From Candidatus Poribacteria bacterium (lineage in GTDB: Bacteria > Poribacteria > WGA-4E > WGA-3G), in the NCBI GenBank assembly GCA_009839745.1, contig VXPE01000030.1:1-61137 (forward strand): a DNA stretch of 61,137 bases, given 5' to 3'. The notes beneath the pieces were generated by a model that saw only the letters and a program-made list of their open reading frames with translations, did no database searches and was not told the DNA's origin. The first letter of the stretch is position 1; each line of letters begins with the position of its first letter. Shown one piece after another: positions 8,294-17,439 of the stretch. The position numbers and the translations under genes were made by a program.

Positions 8294-10120
8294 TTAAGAT
8301 ACAACAAAAAGCCGTCCCTGTTTATCTGTAAACGTGCTATTGAGGTATGTCCTTCCATTCGCGTGCCAAAAATCAACAGTCCCTTCCGTTCCCTTAAACA
8401 GATCCCATTCCGTAACATGGGATACCTGACGGTATATCTCAATCAAAGCGTCAATCGGTTCAGCACCTCTGTAGAAGAGATAAAATGTCTCAAATCTTTC
8501 CGTTGCTCTGTGGTGTCCCTGAACGAGATGCGTCTCTTCATTACCCGGTTTTAGGTATACCGATACGGGACAATTCACCCATTTTCGGAGACTTTTTTCG
8601 AGTTTCTCGAGTTTCTCGTTTTGCGGACCCCGTAGAATCGTCGTTCGCCGTCCGTAGATAAGGTGTTCCAGTGGATACGGTTCAAGTCCGATCCGACCGT
8701 TGAGCAAATACGGAATCGGTTCATCTGCTATCAATCTCCCCTTCACTTTCGTGAATGCCCTCAGACGCTTGACGGTCTCTTCTTGAAGTGAAATGCAACT
8801 CGGGAGCAGAATAACGTTATAAATCGACTTAATGTCTGCTGGGTCTTTCGGGAAACTCAGTCCACTCCTCCGATTGCCCCGTTTTCCTGTGCTCTCAGTC
8901 CTCACAATTTCTGCTGAACCCAGTTCCTGCTCCGAGACAATCCTGAAATCGTAACCCAATTCCCACACGCTCTGACACAACCATCCCCACGCTTTCGTCA
9001 ATCCATTCCACTGCTTCTCATCAGGTTTCGTCCAGAGACTCTGTGTCGGTGCGACCATCAGGAGCGGTCTTTTCGGATAACCGCGTGACAATTTTTGCGT
9101 TAGCGTAACGGATTCAGGGCATGCCGTCTGATCCTTATTTATCCAGAGATTAAAACCGAGACTCGCGTCTTCAAGCACAGTCCGACTGTCCGTTTTCTGG
9201 GATACCTTCCGTGAAATACCGGCGTGCTGTGTATCGCTACAAACCCATTTCGCAATGACGAATCGCTTCGGTGTATCTATTTCAGTGGCGTTTAGGATAG
9301 GGCAGTCCACCTCTGATAGCAGTGCCCCTAACTCAAACTCCAATGCCCTTGCACTTGCGGGGAGACTTAAAGCAAACTGTAGTCTCTCCTGATGGCAGAA
9401 ATCGCGCACCCCTTTAAGAAAGCAGGTTGCGAATCGTGTCGTCAACTCGTTCCAAAACGTGTTCCTGACTGCCGCAGAGTTATATGTTTCATAGAAAACT
9501 AAGGGCAGATACGTTGCAAGCGTCTCCTCAGCCGTTTCTAAAAGTGTGGGGCTCCACGGAACTGAGGTCATGCCGGTTCCCAGCACACTGACTAAGGACA
9601 AAAACTTCGGCAGTTCACAGGTGAAACCGATAAGGTGTTTTTTGCTATAAGTCTTTATATAATTGACCAGCACGCGTTTCACGAACCCCGAAACCCCGCT
9701 GCTGTCCAGAAGGTCTTCCGTCGCTGCTGCCGTTTGGTAAAGATGTATGACCGTCCGTCCGCGGAGCCGTTCCGCGACCGGGAGATCACCCGCTATGCAT
9801 CGTTGGACATACTCGCTGATATTATAGCAGGGGGCATCCGCTTGCGGTTGCGCGATGAGGTGATGCTGAGCAAATTCAGTGCTATTCTGGACATGCACCC
9901 GATGAAGTTTTGCCTGAATCGCCGTCGCGCTTTCCACTCCACTGAAGGATTGCTCCACAGCGTTGAGTTGGTACCGCGTTTCCAACAGCGCAGATGGTAA
10001 TGAAACCCATGCGCGTTCCCCACTTCGCACCAAATGGGTTAATTCTGCTCGATGCACCGTTGCCTCTTGCGACTCGCGCCACGATAGTATGCTTCCCGCG
10101 TCAAAAGGGGCCTTCTGCAC
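8294..10120 (-). CDS. Large glycoside-hydrolase-like protein, GH106-like or related
   Basis: I do not recognise this 608-residue protein with certainty. A central stretch (ETYNSAAVRNTFWNELTTRF, then FLKGVRDFCHQERLQF) resembles the barrel of GH106-type and other large glycosidases, where a similar helix precedes the substrate cleft. Later, LLPSCISLQEETVKRLRAF resembles the glutamine-amidotransferase-like domain common in such enzymes. No signal peptide is seen, so it appears cytoplasmic unless the start is further upstream. The GTG start at 10120 has AGGAG nine bases ahead. It stands alone between repeat-rich gaps. A role in glycan breakdown is inference. Confidence 0.45.
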   Translation of the reverse strand: MQKAPFDAGSILSWRESQEATVHRAELTHLVRSGERAWVSLPSALLETRYQLNAVEQSFSGVESATAIQAKLHRVHVQNSTEFAQHHLIAQPQADAPCYNISEYVQRCIAGDLPVAERLRGRTVIHLYQTAAATEDLLDSSGVSGFVKRVLVNYIKTYSKKHLIGFTCELPKFLSLVSVLGTGMTSVPWSPTLLETAEETLATYLPLVFYETYNSAAVRNTFWNELTTRFATCFLKGVRDFCHQERLQFALSLPASARALEFELGALLSEVDCPILNATEIDTPKRFVIAKWVCSDTQHAGISRKVSQKTDSRTVLEDASLGFNLWINKDQTACPESVTLTQKLSRGYPKRPLLMVAPTQSLWTKPDEKQWNGLTKAWGWLCQSVWELGYDFRIVSEQELGSAEIVRTESTGKRGNRRSGLSFPKDPADIKSIYNVILLPSCISLQEETVKRLRAFTKVKGRLIADEPIPYLLNGRIGLEPYPLEHLIYGRRTTILRGPQNEKLEKLEKSLRKWVNCPVSVYLKPGNEETHLVQGHHRATERFETFYLFYRGAEPIDALIEIYRQVSHVTEWDLFKGTEGTVDFWHANGRTYLNSTFTDKQGRLFVVS

Positions 10121-10630
10121 AACTGCTCGCTCCTAATTTTTTAATTATGGCTCTCCTGCTCCGTTCGATCCTCATACGTTCCACTATCCGCCCATGATTA
10201 GCAATTAGCAGTCGGTTATCGGTTTCGGTTAGGAGGTCTTCGTTATATCCAAGACTGTAGCCTGCAACAATACACAAAAATACCGGATTTAGTCTGGGAA
10301 TAGACTGGATTTAGTCTACGGATAGACTAAATCCGTTCCTTGTATTACATTTCCATTCCTTGTATTACATTGCAAAAACACGCAGGCGGGTATACGCAAA
10401 GGCACTTCCAATGTCCAATCCACTTGACCGAACCGCAAGGTATAATTAAAATTTTGCAACCTCTAAACGTTTTGTGATATACTTAACATCAAAAAACAGT
10501 ATGGGTTCGCGAGGGCTCTGCCAGTTTTTATATTAAAAAATTTAGCATATCTTGGGAATTGATGCAATCAAAAGTTTTGGTTGTCCCTATACTTCAGTCC
10601 TGAACAAACACTACGCCCAGTAGAATAAAC
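10121..10630. other. Gene-poor gap with repeats and a promoter
   Basis: No convincing gene is seen here. It holds a degenerate copy of the 8.2-kb repeat unit (CCTGCAACAATACACAAAAA near 10261), a perfect hairpin GGATTTAGTCTA / TAGACTAAATCC at about 10310-10337, a short direct repeat of TTCCTTGTATTACAT, and a candidate promoter at 10454-10483. Confidence 0.6.
10454..10483 (+). promoter_or_regulatory. Candidate sigma70 promoter for the ABC permease gene
   Basis: TTGCAA and TATACT are 18 bases apart. The implied transcript would have about 140 untranslated bases before the permease start at 10631. Confidence 0.4.
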
Positions 10631-11869
10631 ATGAACATCCTCGAAAATCTTATCTCAGCGTTTTCAGTGCTTCGCAGAAGTAAACTCCGCACGATCCTCA
10701 CGCTTTTAGGGATTACGATCGGTATTGCGGGTGTCATCGCGATGATGTCTTTCGGCGCGGGTGCTGAAAAGCTGATGATGGCGCAAATTGAAAATATTGG
10801 TGGACCCAGTATGTTCGGCGTTTACCGCCCTGGGTATATCGAGAAGAACAACCGTTGGCAACGTAACAACAGTCCGCATTATCTGGAAATGCGAGATCTG
10901 CACGACATTCTGACGGAATGTCCCTCCGTTGAAGTCGCCACCGTGGAGAGAAGTCATCCCATAGACTTTGAAGTCGAGGGAAAGCACCGACAAACCTACC
11001 TCCGCGCGACAACGAATGAGTATCAAGCCGTCCGACGCTGGCAGACGGAATACGGCAGGTTCATTGCCGATACCGATATGGATTTCTGGAATAAGGTGTG
11101 TGTCATCGGAGCAAAAGTCTGGAGAGAGCAATTTAAAGGACAGAACCCCATTGGCGAGGAGGTCGGTATTAACAACAGACGCTTTACTGTCATTGGCATT
11201 ATGGAGAGCCGTGGCGATGGGTTGGAGGAAGGCAGAAGCGACGATAATATGATCTTCATTCCGATTACAACCGCACAAACCCGTTTTGGCGGGCGTAATC
11301 GGGTTGGTGCCATCATGGCGCGCGCCAAGAGCCTCGAGTTAGTAGAACAGGCACTGAAAGAAGTGAAAACCGTCATCATGCGCAATCACGGGGACGACGA
11401 TACGTTTTTCCGAACGTGGAACGCAAAAAAAGGAATCGAAGGCGGAAGAAGGATTATCTTTATTATGGAGATGGTGCTCGTCGTCATTGCGTCTGTCGCC
11501 TTGATTGTCGCCGGTATCGGTATCCTGAATATTATGCTCGTCTCCGTAACGGAGCGGATTCCAGAAATCGGATTACGAAAAGCCGTCGGCGCAAAAAGCC
11601 TTGACATCCGTTTGCAGTTCCTCACCGAATCTGTGCTGTTATGCTTGATAGGGAGTCTGCTCGGTATCGCTTTTGGGGCTGTGGTGGGGAAAGGCTTTGC
11701 ATGGGCAGTGGGTCAGTTTTTTGGAGGACTCACCTGGCCCTCTGTGATTACACCGGAAGCCGTGTTAATTTCCGTTGCTGCGGGGACAGCAATCGGTATC
11801 TTCTTCGGTTACTACCCCGCCAGCCAAGCCGCCAAAATGGCTCCCATCGATGCTATTCGCCATACGTAA
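10631..11869 (+). CDS. MacB/FtsX-type ABC transporter permease
   Basis: This 412-residue inner-membrane protein has the MacB-type permease layout. It has one N-terminal membrane helix (about residues 20-42, starting after SVLRRSKLRTILTLLGITIG), a long extracytoplasmic MacB_PCD domain (about 45-275), and three C-terminal helices of the FtsX domain (about 280-400). The loop ERIPEIGLRKAVGAK is the conserved coupling segment that contacts the ATPase. The protein ends ASQAAKMAPIDAIRHT, the usual end of this family. No ATPase or membrane-fusion gene is adjacent, so its partner must be encoded elsewhere. Members export peptides, antibiotics or lipoproteins; the substrate here is unknown. Confidence 0.92.
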   Translation: MNILENLISAFSVLRRSKLRTILTLLGITIGIAGVIAMMSFGAGAEKLMMAQIENIGGPSMFGVYRPGYIEKNNRWQRNNSPHYLEMRDLHDILTECPSVEVATVERSHPIDFEVEGKHRQTYLRATTNEYQAVRRWQTEYGRFIADTDMDFWNKVCVIGAKVWREQFKGQNPIGEEVGINNRRFTVIGIMESRGDGLEEGRSDDNMIFIPITTAQTRFGGRNRVGAIMARAKSLELVEQALKEVKTVIMRNHGDDDTFFRTWNAKKGIEGGRRIIFIMEMVLVVIASVALIVAGIGILNIMLVSVTERIPEIGLRKAVGAKSLDIRLQFLTESVLLCLIGSLLGIAFGAVVGKGFAWAVGQFFGGLTWPSVITPEAVLISVAAGTAIGIFFGYYPASQAAKMAPIDAIRHT

Positions 11870-11925
11870 GGTGCGAACCGATTGTCGAAGCAATACTTAA
11901 TATTCACAGTGAAAGGAGAAAAGTA

Positions 11926-12495
11926 ATGCTTAATTCGCAAACCCATCCTGAATCTACGCAAGAAGTTCCAACACACAGAATGCCAATGACGTTGGACGAA
12001 TTTCTGGAAAACGATGTAGAGGGTTATGAATATGTAAAAGGCGAATTAGTGCCGATGCCACCTGCATCCATGGAACACGGTGAAATCAGTAGTAATGTTC
12101 ATTTAAGCTTAGGTTTGCACGTTCGCGAAAATCAACTGGGACGTTTATATATTGCCGAAACGACTTTTCAATTGGGTGACAGGTTAGTGAAGCCGGATAT
12201 TGCGTTCGTGTCGACGGCTCGATTACCCGAAAATAGAGAAAAGGGTTCACCCGTGCCGCCGGATTTAGCGGTTGAGGTCGTCTCGCCTACAGATAAACAC
12301 TATGATGTTACCGAAAAAGCGTTAGCCTATCTGAAAGCGGGGACACGCCTTGTTTGGGTGATTGAGCCCGTCGCGAAGACAGTGATGGTTTATCGCTCTG
12401 AAACGGATTTCACAGTGCTTACGAGTGAGGACACATTGACAGGTGAAGATGTCGTGGAAGGGTTTACGTGTCCCGTCTCCCAACTTTTTGAATAG
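11926..12495 (+). CDS. Uma2-family (DUF820) endonuclease-like protein
   Basis: This 189-residue protein belongs to the Uma2/DUF820 family, which has a PD-(D/E)XK fold. Visible landmarks are MTLDEFLENDVEGYEYVKGE, VKPDIAFVS with the active-site Asp, DLAVEVVSPTDKHYDV with the Glu, and the C-terminal YLKAGTRLVWVIEP with the usual ending strand. AAAGGAG lies seven bases before the ATG at 11926, which decides this start over an open frame that runs back into the permease gene. Function in the cell is unknown for the family; multi-copy families occur in cyanobacteria and related uncultured bacteria. Confidence 0.9.
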   Translation: MLNSQTHPESTQEVPTHRMPMTLDEFLENDVEGYEYVKGELVPMPPASMEHGEISSNVHLSLGLHVRENQLGRLYIAETTFQLGDRLVKPDIAFVSTARLPENREKGSPVPPDLAVEVVSPTDKHYDVTEKALAYLKAGTRLVWVIEPVAKTVMVYRSETDFTVLTSEDTLTGEDVVEGFTCPVSQLFE

Positions 12496-12503
12496 ATTTT
12501 GTT

Positions 12504-12530
12504 GTAGCGTAGACTGTTAGTCTGCGCACC
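12504..12530. repeat. REP-like palindrome, GTAGCGTAGACT type
   Basis: GTAGCGTAGACT, loop, AGTCTGCGC forms a hairpin after the Uma2 gene. A sister copy is at 50301-50325, and a variant fills the element at 41.7 kb. Confidence 0.6.
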
Positions 12531-12691
12531 GGATGACACAATCTAACATCTTGTGCTTCAGGGCCATTTTACCGCCCTCATTTCAGATGTTAAGGAGAAA
12601 CAGTACCCATTTTTAGATAGATTAGACGGAAATAGACTTATTATCGCAGAAGAAACAGACGTTGAACTTGAACAACATATACCATAAACCC

Positions 12692-13807
12692 ATGCCCCAA
12701 ACGCTTCTACACCCTCCTCCCACGCAAGGCATCAAATACATTGGATCCAAGCTGAAACTCATCTCACACGTCTTGGAACTCGTCAACAAAGTCAACGCCA
12801 AAACAATTCTGGACGGGTTCTCAGGCACCACGCGCGTCTCACAGGCACTCGCGAAACTCGGTTATACCGTCATCTGCAACGACGTTGCCCCGTGGTCAAA
12901 AGTCTTCGGTACCTGCTACCTCCTCAACGCAAAACCGAAAGAAGCATATCAACCACTCATCGACCACCTCAACGCTGTTCCCCCTGTTGACGGTTGGTTC
13001 ACGGAACACTACGGCGGACACGCCAACGGTGGATGCGCCATTCAGGAAGACGGACTCAAAAAACCGTGGCAACGCCACAACACCCGTAAGTTAGATGCGA
13101 TTCGACAGGAAATCGAAAACCTTAAACTCGATCCAGTCGAAAAAGCGGTCGCGCTTACAAGTCTGATGCTCGCGCTCGACCGTGTTGACAGCACGCTCGG
13201 TCACTTTTCCGCCTATCTCAAAGACTGGGCACCCCGCGCCTATAAAGAATTCGTGCTGGAAGTGCCTGATGTTTTCAGATCGGAAGGAGAGCACCAGGTC
13301 CATCAAACCGACATCTTTGAACTCACGCCGCGTGTCTCTGTAGACCTCGCCTATTTCGATCCGCCTTACGGTTCAAACAACGAAAAGATGCCACCGTCCC
13401 GCGTCAGGTATGCCGCTTACTATCACCTCTGGAAAAGCGTTGTTCTTTTCGACAAACCTACGCTTTTCGGCAAAGCAAAGCGGCGAAAGGATACATCGGA
13501 TCTCCTCGCCGCTTCGATATTTGAGGAATTCCGGCGCAATGCTGACGGACACTTCATCGCTGTCCACGCCATTGCGAAGTTAATCCGAGAGACACACGCC
13601 CGCTGGATTCTGCTCTCTTACAGTTCCGGTGGTCGCGCAACCGCCCAACAACTCAACGAAGTCATGCAAAACAACGGAACACTCCTCACTGTCCTCGAAC
13701 TCGACTACAAAAAGAACGTCATGGCGGGTATGCGATGGACGGACGAGTGGGTGAACGCCGCTGAAGCACCAAACCGCGAATTCCTGTTCCTACTCCAAAA
13801 ACACTAA
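12692..13807 (+). CDS. D12-class adenine-specific DNA methyltransferase
   Basis: This 371-residue protein is a DNA N6-adenine methylase of the D12 (Dam/MjaIII-like) class. Motif X is IKYIGSK (14-20), motif I is DGFSGTTRVSQAL (41-53), and the catalytic motif IV is DPPY (223-226) in FDPPYGSNNEK. The region between holds the recognition domain. I prefer the ATG at 12692; an in-frame TTG lies 30 bases upstream. No matching restriction gene is beside it, so it is probably a solitary methylase with an epigenetic or anti-restriction role. It ends three bases before the convergent dehydrogenase gene. Confidence 0.88.
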   Translation: MPQTLLHPPPTQGIKYIGSKLKLISHVLELVNKVNAKTILDGFSGTTRVSQALAKLGYTVICNDVAPWSKVFGTCYLLNAKPKEAYQPLIDHLNAVPPVDGWFTEHYGGHANGGCAIQEDGLKKPWQRHNTRKLDAIRQEIENLKLDPVEKAVALTSLMLALDRVDSTLGHFSAYLKDWAPRAYKEFVLEVPDVFRSEGEHQVHQTDIFELTPRVSVDLAYFDPPYGSNNEKMPPSRVRYAAYYHLWKSVVLFDKPTLFGKAKRRKDTSDLLAASIFEEFRRNADGHFIAVHAIAKLIRETHARWILLSYSSGGRATAQQLNEVMQNNGTLLTVLELDYKKNVMAGMRWTDEWVNAAEAPNREFLFLLQKH

Positions 13808-13809
13808 AA

Positions 13810-14820
13810 TTACAGTTTCAGAGATTGCGAAGTATCCTTGCAAAACGCCTTAACCCTCGGATGTTCCAAGACTTCTGGGTTCAGCATATATGCGGGTGCG
13901 CGCCCCTCAATCGCATCCGTAACCTGCCCAATCGTCCGAAGGTCCAACCGAATCCCAGATTCAACAGTCATGCCGGCGTTGTGATTTGTAGAGATGATGC
14001 GCGGATGGTCTTTGTGGATCGCTCGCGGTCCGTTTACCGGGTCATCCACCACATAATACCAGAGTCGGTTTTCACTGACAGCGCGGTTGGCGGCTGCATC
14101 GTCAACGAGGTTTCCACGCGATGGATTGATGAGAGACGCATGCGGTTTCATAGCACAAAGTTCCTCATAACCGACAACAGTATCCGCACCCGATAGGTGT
14201 AAGGATACCGTATCGCTCTCTTGGAAGAGTGCCAGCGGCGTATCAACAGCCTCCGCCCCATATTGCGCGGCAACTTCAGCGATATCCGGACGGATATCGT
14301 AAACCAAAAGCCTGCCCTGCTCGCCCAAAAGCGGACGCGCACGACGCGCAACCTCTTGACCGATCCGACCGAAACCGTACAAGCCGAGTGTAGAACCCAT
14401 CACCTCATGCGTCTTGATAAGCCCAAAATTCCCGCTATGGGAATCCCTATTTAGCGTATAGACCCGTTTCAGGGTAGCGAACCACTGTGCAATCGCATAT
14501 TCAGCGACGGTCACCATGTGTTCAGGAGCAATCGTGACGATGACCCCAGACGCCGTCGCCAAATCAACGTTAACGGTTTCATATCCGACCCCCCACCGTG
14601 CAATGATTCGGAGTGATTCCGCAGCTTGGTAGAAACTTTCATGAAAAGGCACCCCTCCTGCGATCACACCAACGACCCCCTCGGCGTGTTCCGCGGTAAA
14701 TTCCGGAGGGTGGATACTCAACTCACCAAGTTTCTGCAAATCTGCCAACGCCGCATGACGCTCCGCAGTATCGAATTCAGTATTTTCAAAAATAGGAGAA
14801 AGAAGAATTTTGGTTTTCAT
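13810..14820 (-). CDS. D-isomer-specific 2-hydroxyacid dehydrogenase
   Basis: This 336-residue protein is an NAD-dependent 2-hydroxyacid dehydrogenase of the phosphoglycerate dehydrogenase type. The nucleotide-binding loop is LGLYGFGRIG (145-154), followed by an acidic residue in YDIRPD that favours NAD. The catalytic Arg is R235 in NPSRGNLVDD and the catalytic His is H280 in TNHNAGM. The usual catalytic Glu of the D-x-x-x-E-P motif is not obvious: the stretch reads VVDDPVNGP, with Asp where Glu is expected. The gene is just downstream of the PfkB kinase gene (12 bases apart) and likely in one operon, which suggests sugar-acid metabolism rather than serine synthesis. Confidence 0.88.
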   Translation of the reverse strand: MKTKILLSPIFENTEFDTAERHAALADLQKLGELSIHPPEFTAEHAEGVVGVIAGGVPFHESFYQAAESLRIIARWGVGYETVNVDLATASGVIVTIAPEHMVTVAEYAIAQWFATLKRVYTLNRDSHSGNFGLIKTHEVMGSTLGLYGFGRIGQEVARRARPLLGEQGRLLVYDIRPDIAEVAAQYGAEAVDTPLALFQESDTVSLHLSGADTVVGYEELCAMKPHASLINPSRGNLVDDAAANRAVSENRLWYYVVDDPVNGPRAIHKDHPRIISTNHNAGMTVESGIRLDLRTIGQVTDAIEGRAPAYMLNPEVLEHPRVKAFCKDTSQSLKL

Positions 14821-14832
14821 AGCTTTATCTGT

Positions 14833-15876
14833 TTAGCGGCTGATACGCACGCCCCCCGCTTCCATCGCTTTTTCTGCTTCTTCTGCCGTTGCCCAGTTGA
14901 AGTCCCCCGGGAACGTATGCGCCAAGGCGGAATATCCACCCGCAAAATCAACGGCTTCCTGAGATGATTTTCCGTTCAAAAGGCTATAAATTAATCCTGA
15001 CGAGAAGCTATCACCGCCCCCCACTCGGTCCACCAGTTCGAGATCCTCATAGATACGGGATAGGTAGAATTCTGAACCATCAAACAGGAGTGTCCGCCAA
15101 TCATTCAGCCACCCGGTTTTGGCATCCCGTAACGTCGTGCCGATCATTTCAATGTTGGGGAAAGCGTCCTTAACACGTTGGGCAACTGCCTTGTAACTAT
15201 CGGGTTCAAGGCTGCTATACGACTCAGTCGCCCCTTCCGCCGCGAAACCGAGAGACTTCTCGAAATCCTCTTCATTCCCGATGAGAACAGAGACATGCTC
15301 CATCATTGGTTGATTCGCCGCTTGTGCTTCCTCCGCACTCCAGAGTTTAGAACGGAAGTTCAGATCGTAACTCGTTTTGACCCCCGCCGCGCGTGCCGCC
15401 TTGAGGGCTTCTGCCGAGACAGCTGCCGCAGATGCCGACAACGCAGGTGTGATGCCGCTGAGATGAAACCATCGCGCGCCGCTAAATATAGATGCCCAAT
15501 CGATGTCTCCAGGCTGGACCTTGGAGATCGCAGAATATCCGCGATCATAAGTGACACTGCTCGCACGTGGTCCCGCACCCATTTCAAGGTGATAAAACCC
15601 GTTGCGCTCCAAGCCGACCCCGTCGAAATCGACCCAAATGATGTTCGACATATCCACGCCGAGTTCACGACCTTTGTTACGGATATAGCGACCCGACCAA
15701 TTGTCCACGAGTCGTGATACCCAGGCAGTCCGCAATCCGAGTTGCGCGGCGTTGACAGCGACGTTCATCTCCGCACCGCCAGCCGTGATTGACAGCGATG
15801 TTGTATTTTCAAGGCGCATAAATTCTGGTGAAGTCAGACGAATCATCGCCTCCCCAAACGTAACTAAATCGTACAT
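14833..15876 (-). CDS. PfkB-family sugar kinase, 2-keto-3-deoxygluconate kinase-like
   Basis: This 347-residue kinase has a PfkB fold. Substrate-binding GGAEMNVAVNAAQLG is at 33-47, the KDG-kinase-like segment SYDLNFRSKLW at 169-179, and the anion-hole/catalytic motif RVGGGDSFSSG at 284-294 with catalytic D289. The SYDLNFR segment is typical of KDG kinases, so the likely reaction is phosphorylation of 2-keto-3-deoxygluconate. AGGAG precedes the ATG. A mandelate-racemase-like dehydratase is divergent 430 bases away and a 2-hydroxyacid dehydrogenase follows, which fits a sugar-acid catabolic cluster. Confidence 0.85.
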   Translation of the reverse strand: MYDLVTFGEAMIRLTSPEFMRLENTTSLSITAGGAEMNVAVNAAQLGLRTAWVSRLVDNWSGRYIRNKGRELGVDMSNIIWVDFDGVGLERNGFYHLEMGAGPRASSVTYDRGYSAISKVQPGDIDWASIFSGARWFHLSGITPALSASAAAVSAEALKAARAAGVKTSYDLNFRSKLWSAEEAQAANQPMMEHVSVLIGNEEDFEKSLGFAAEGATESYSSLEPDSYKAVAQRVKDAFPNIEMIGTTLRDAKTGWLNDWRTLLFDGSEFYLSRIYEDLELVDRVGGGDSFSSGLIYSLLNGKSSQEAVDFAGGYSALAHTFPGDFNWATAEEAEKAMEAGGVRISR

Positions 15877-15879
15877 AGT

Positions 15880-16146
15880 TCATTCTCCTGTTTTGATGTC
15901 TATTGTGTTCCGGTATTCGTTATAGAGATTTTCAATACATTGCCCACAGAAACAGTAGACCCTGCCGTATCCACCGACCTCTTTTTCAAGCAATTCGGTC
16001 ATCGTAAATTCGTCTTGGCAGATCGCGCAGACTTCCATCAACGCTCCCGGTTCAGTCACTTCTTCGCTGGCTTTCCGCCGGGACATGAGGTGCAAAATCA
16101 ACCAAACGACGATAGGCGTGAAAATTACAAAAATAATGAATAGCAT
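15880..16146 (-). CDS. Small membrane protein with a Cys-rich domain
   Basis: This 88-residue protein has one N-terminal membrane helix (about residues 1-22) followed by a short cytoplasmic domain. That domain carries four conserved-looking cysteines in two pairs (CAICQDEF and CFCGQC), which could bind zinc. GAAGGAAG lies shortly before the ATG. It ends three bases before the kinase start on the same strand, so the two are probably co-transcribed. I do not recognise the family. Confidence 0.65.
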   Translation of the reverse strand: MLFIIFVIFTPIVVWLILHLMSRRKASEEVTEPGALMEVCAICQDEFTMTELLEKEVGGYGRVYCFCGQCIENLYNEYRNTIDIKTGE

Positions 16147-16240
16147 ACATAGCTTCCTTCATAACGACATAGAGGATCAGTGTTCCTATTACTATAGCGG
16201 ATAGCCGTGAACGTGTCAACGGAAATTCTGCCCTATATGT

Positions 16241-16270
16241 TTGATAAATTGCTCAGATGTATGCTAAAAT
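16241..16270 (+). promoter_or_regulatory. Candidate promoter for the enolase-superfamily gene
   Basis: TTGATA and TAAAAT are 18 bases apart and end 38 bases before the chosen ATG at 16309. The site supports that start, because an in-frame GTG at 16207 would lie upstream of the promoter. Confidence 0.45.
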
Positions 16271-16308
16271 ACAGAGACACTTTCCAAAATTGGAGTAACC
16301 TATCGCAC

Positions 16309-17439
16309 ATGTCCAAAATAGCCCATGTAGACGTTTATCCCACTGCCGTCGGGATGAAAGACATCTTTAATATCGGAACCGGTTTCGTTGGTGATCCGGG
16401 ATCCGCAGGCGACCATGTTTTCGTCAAGCTCACAACAGACGATGGCTACGTCGGTTGGGGTGAACAACGCGCCCTCCCTTCATGGAGTTACGAAACCACC
16501 GAATCCATCACAACCACGGTTCGACATCACATCGCCCCGTTGCTCCTCGGACGCGATCCTCTGAATCTCAACCGAATCCAAGCATCGATTTATCAGACGT
16601 TGAAACCCGCCGTTAGCAACGGACACCCGTTCGCGAAAGCCGCCGTGGATATTGCTTTACACGACCTGCAAGGAAAAATCCTTGAGGTGCCGCTACATAC
16701 CCTTTTCGGCGGGAAACGCCACGATACGCTACCGCTCTGCTATGCGCTGAGTATTGATACACCAGAGATAATGGGATTAAAGGCGAAAGCCTTGTCACCG
16801 TGCTCCTGTTTCAAAGTGAAGGTGGCTGGAACACCCGCGGAAGATGAAGAACGCCTACGCGCAGTGCATGAAGCCGCACCCGATGCCAAACTCTGGATCG
16901 ATGCGAATCAGTCTTACACCCCAACGAATGCGCTTGAATTGTTGAAACGGGTCGCAGATGTCCGTGAAATTTACTGTATGGAACAACCCGTCGCAAGTCA
17001 GGATTGGTTCGGTATGAAGCGTGTCCGCGAAGATGCCTCAATCCCAATCGCTATTGACGAAGGGTGTTTCACCTACTTCGATCTGGCAAAGATCGCACGC
17101 TTGGAATGTGCAGATGCTGTCGTTTTAAAGGTGTGTAAATCTGGCGGGTTAAACGCATGTCTGAAGAGTGTGCCTATCGCTGAAGCCAATTCACTTGAAC
17201 TCCTCGGCAGCGGATTGACAGAAGCCGGAATCGGGTTCATCGCGAGCGTGCACCTCTTCTCAACTTTGGACCTTGTTCTTCCCGCTGAACTCAACGCACC
17301 CGCTTTTCTGGAAACTATGGCGGTGCGTGGCATCCACATCCATGATCACGTCGCCACGGTCCCGGACGGTCCAGGTCTGGGTGTTACACCCGATGAAGAC
17401 TACATCAAGGCGAATGTGCTTGACGTTGAGAATTCTTGA
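16309..17439 (+). CDS. Mandelate racemase/muconate lactonizing enzyme-family protein
   Basis: This 376-residue enzyme belongs to the mandelate racemase branch of the enolase superfamily, which removes a proton next to a carboxylate. The base motif is FKVKV (K169 and K171), the metal ligands are D198 (WIDAN), E225 (MEQP) and D250/E251 (AIDEG), and the second-side base is K274 (VLKVCKSGG). The His-Asp dyad of true mandelate racemase is not clear, so a dipeptide epimerase, muconate cycloisomerase or sugar-acid dehydratase are all possible. Being divergent from a KDG-kinase-like gene favours sugar-acid dehydration. The end overlaps the convergent MFS gene by 35 bases. Confidence 0.87.
   Translation: MSKIAHVDVYPTAVGMKDIFNIGTGFVGDPGSAGDHVFVKLTTDDGYVGWGEQRALPSWSYETTESITTTVRHHIAPLLLGRDPLNLNRIQASIYQTLKPAVSNGHPFAKAAVDIALHDLQGKILEVPLHTLFGGKRHDTLPLCYALSIDTPEIMGLKAKALSPCSCFKVKVAGTPAEDEERLRAVHEAAPDAKLWIDANQSYTPTNALELLKRVADVREIYCMEQPVASQDWFGMKRVREDASIPIAIDEGCFTYFDLAKIARLECADAVVLKVCKSGGLNACLKSVPIAEANSLELLGSGLTEAGIGFIASVHLFSTLDLVLPAELNAPAFLETMAVRGIHIHDHVATVPDGPGLGVTPDEDYIKANVLDVENS

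Noticed and set aside
11641-11925. Longer open frame upstream of the Uma2 gene
   Set aside because: It overlaps the end of the permease gene; the ATG at 11926 has AAAGGAG in front.
16207-16308. Longer form of the mandelate-racemase-like protein
   Set aside because: The upstream start precedes a promoter candidate, and the extra residues do not belong to the family.
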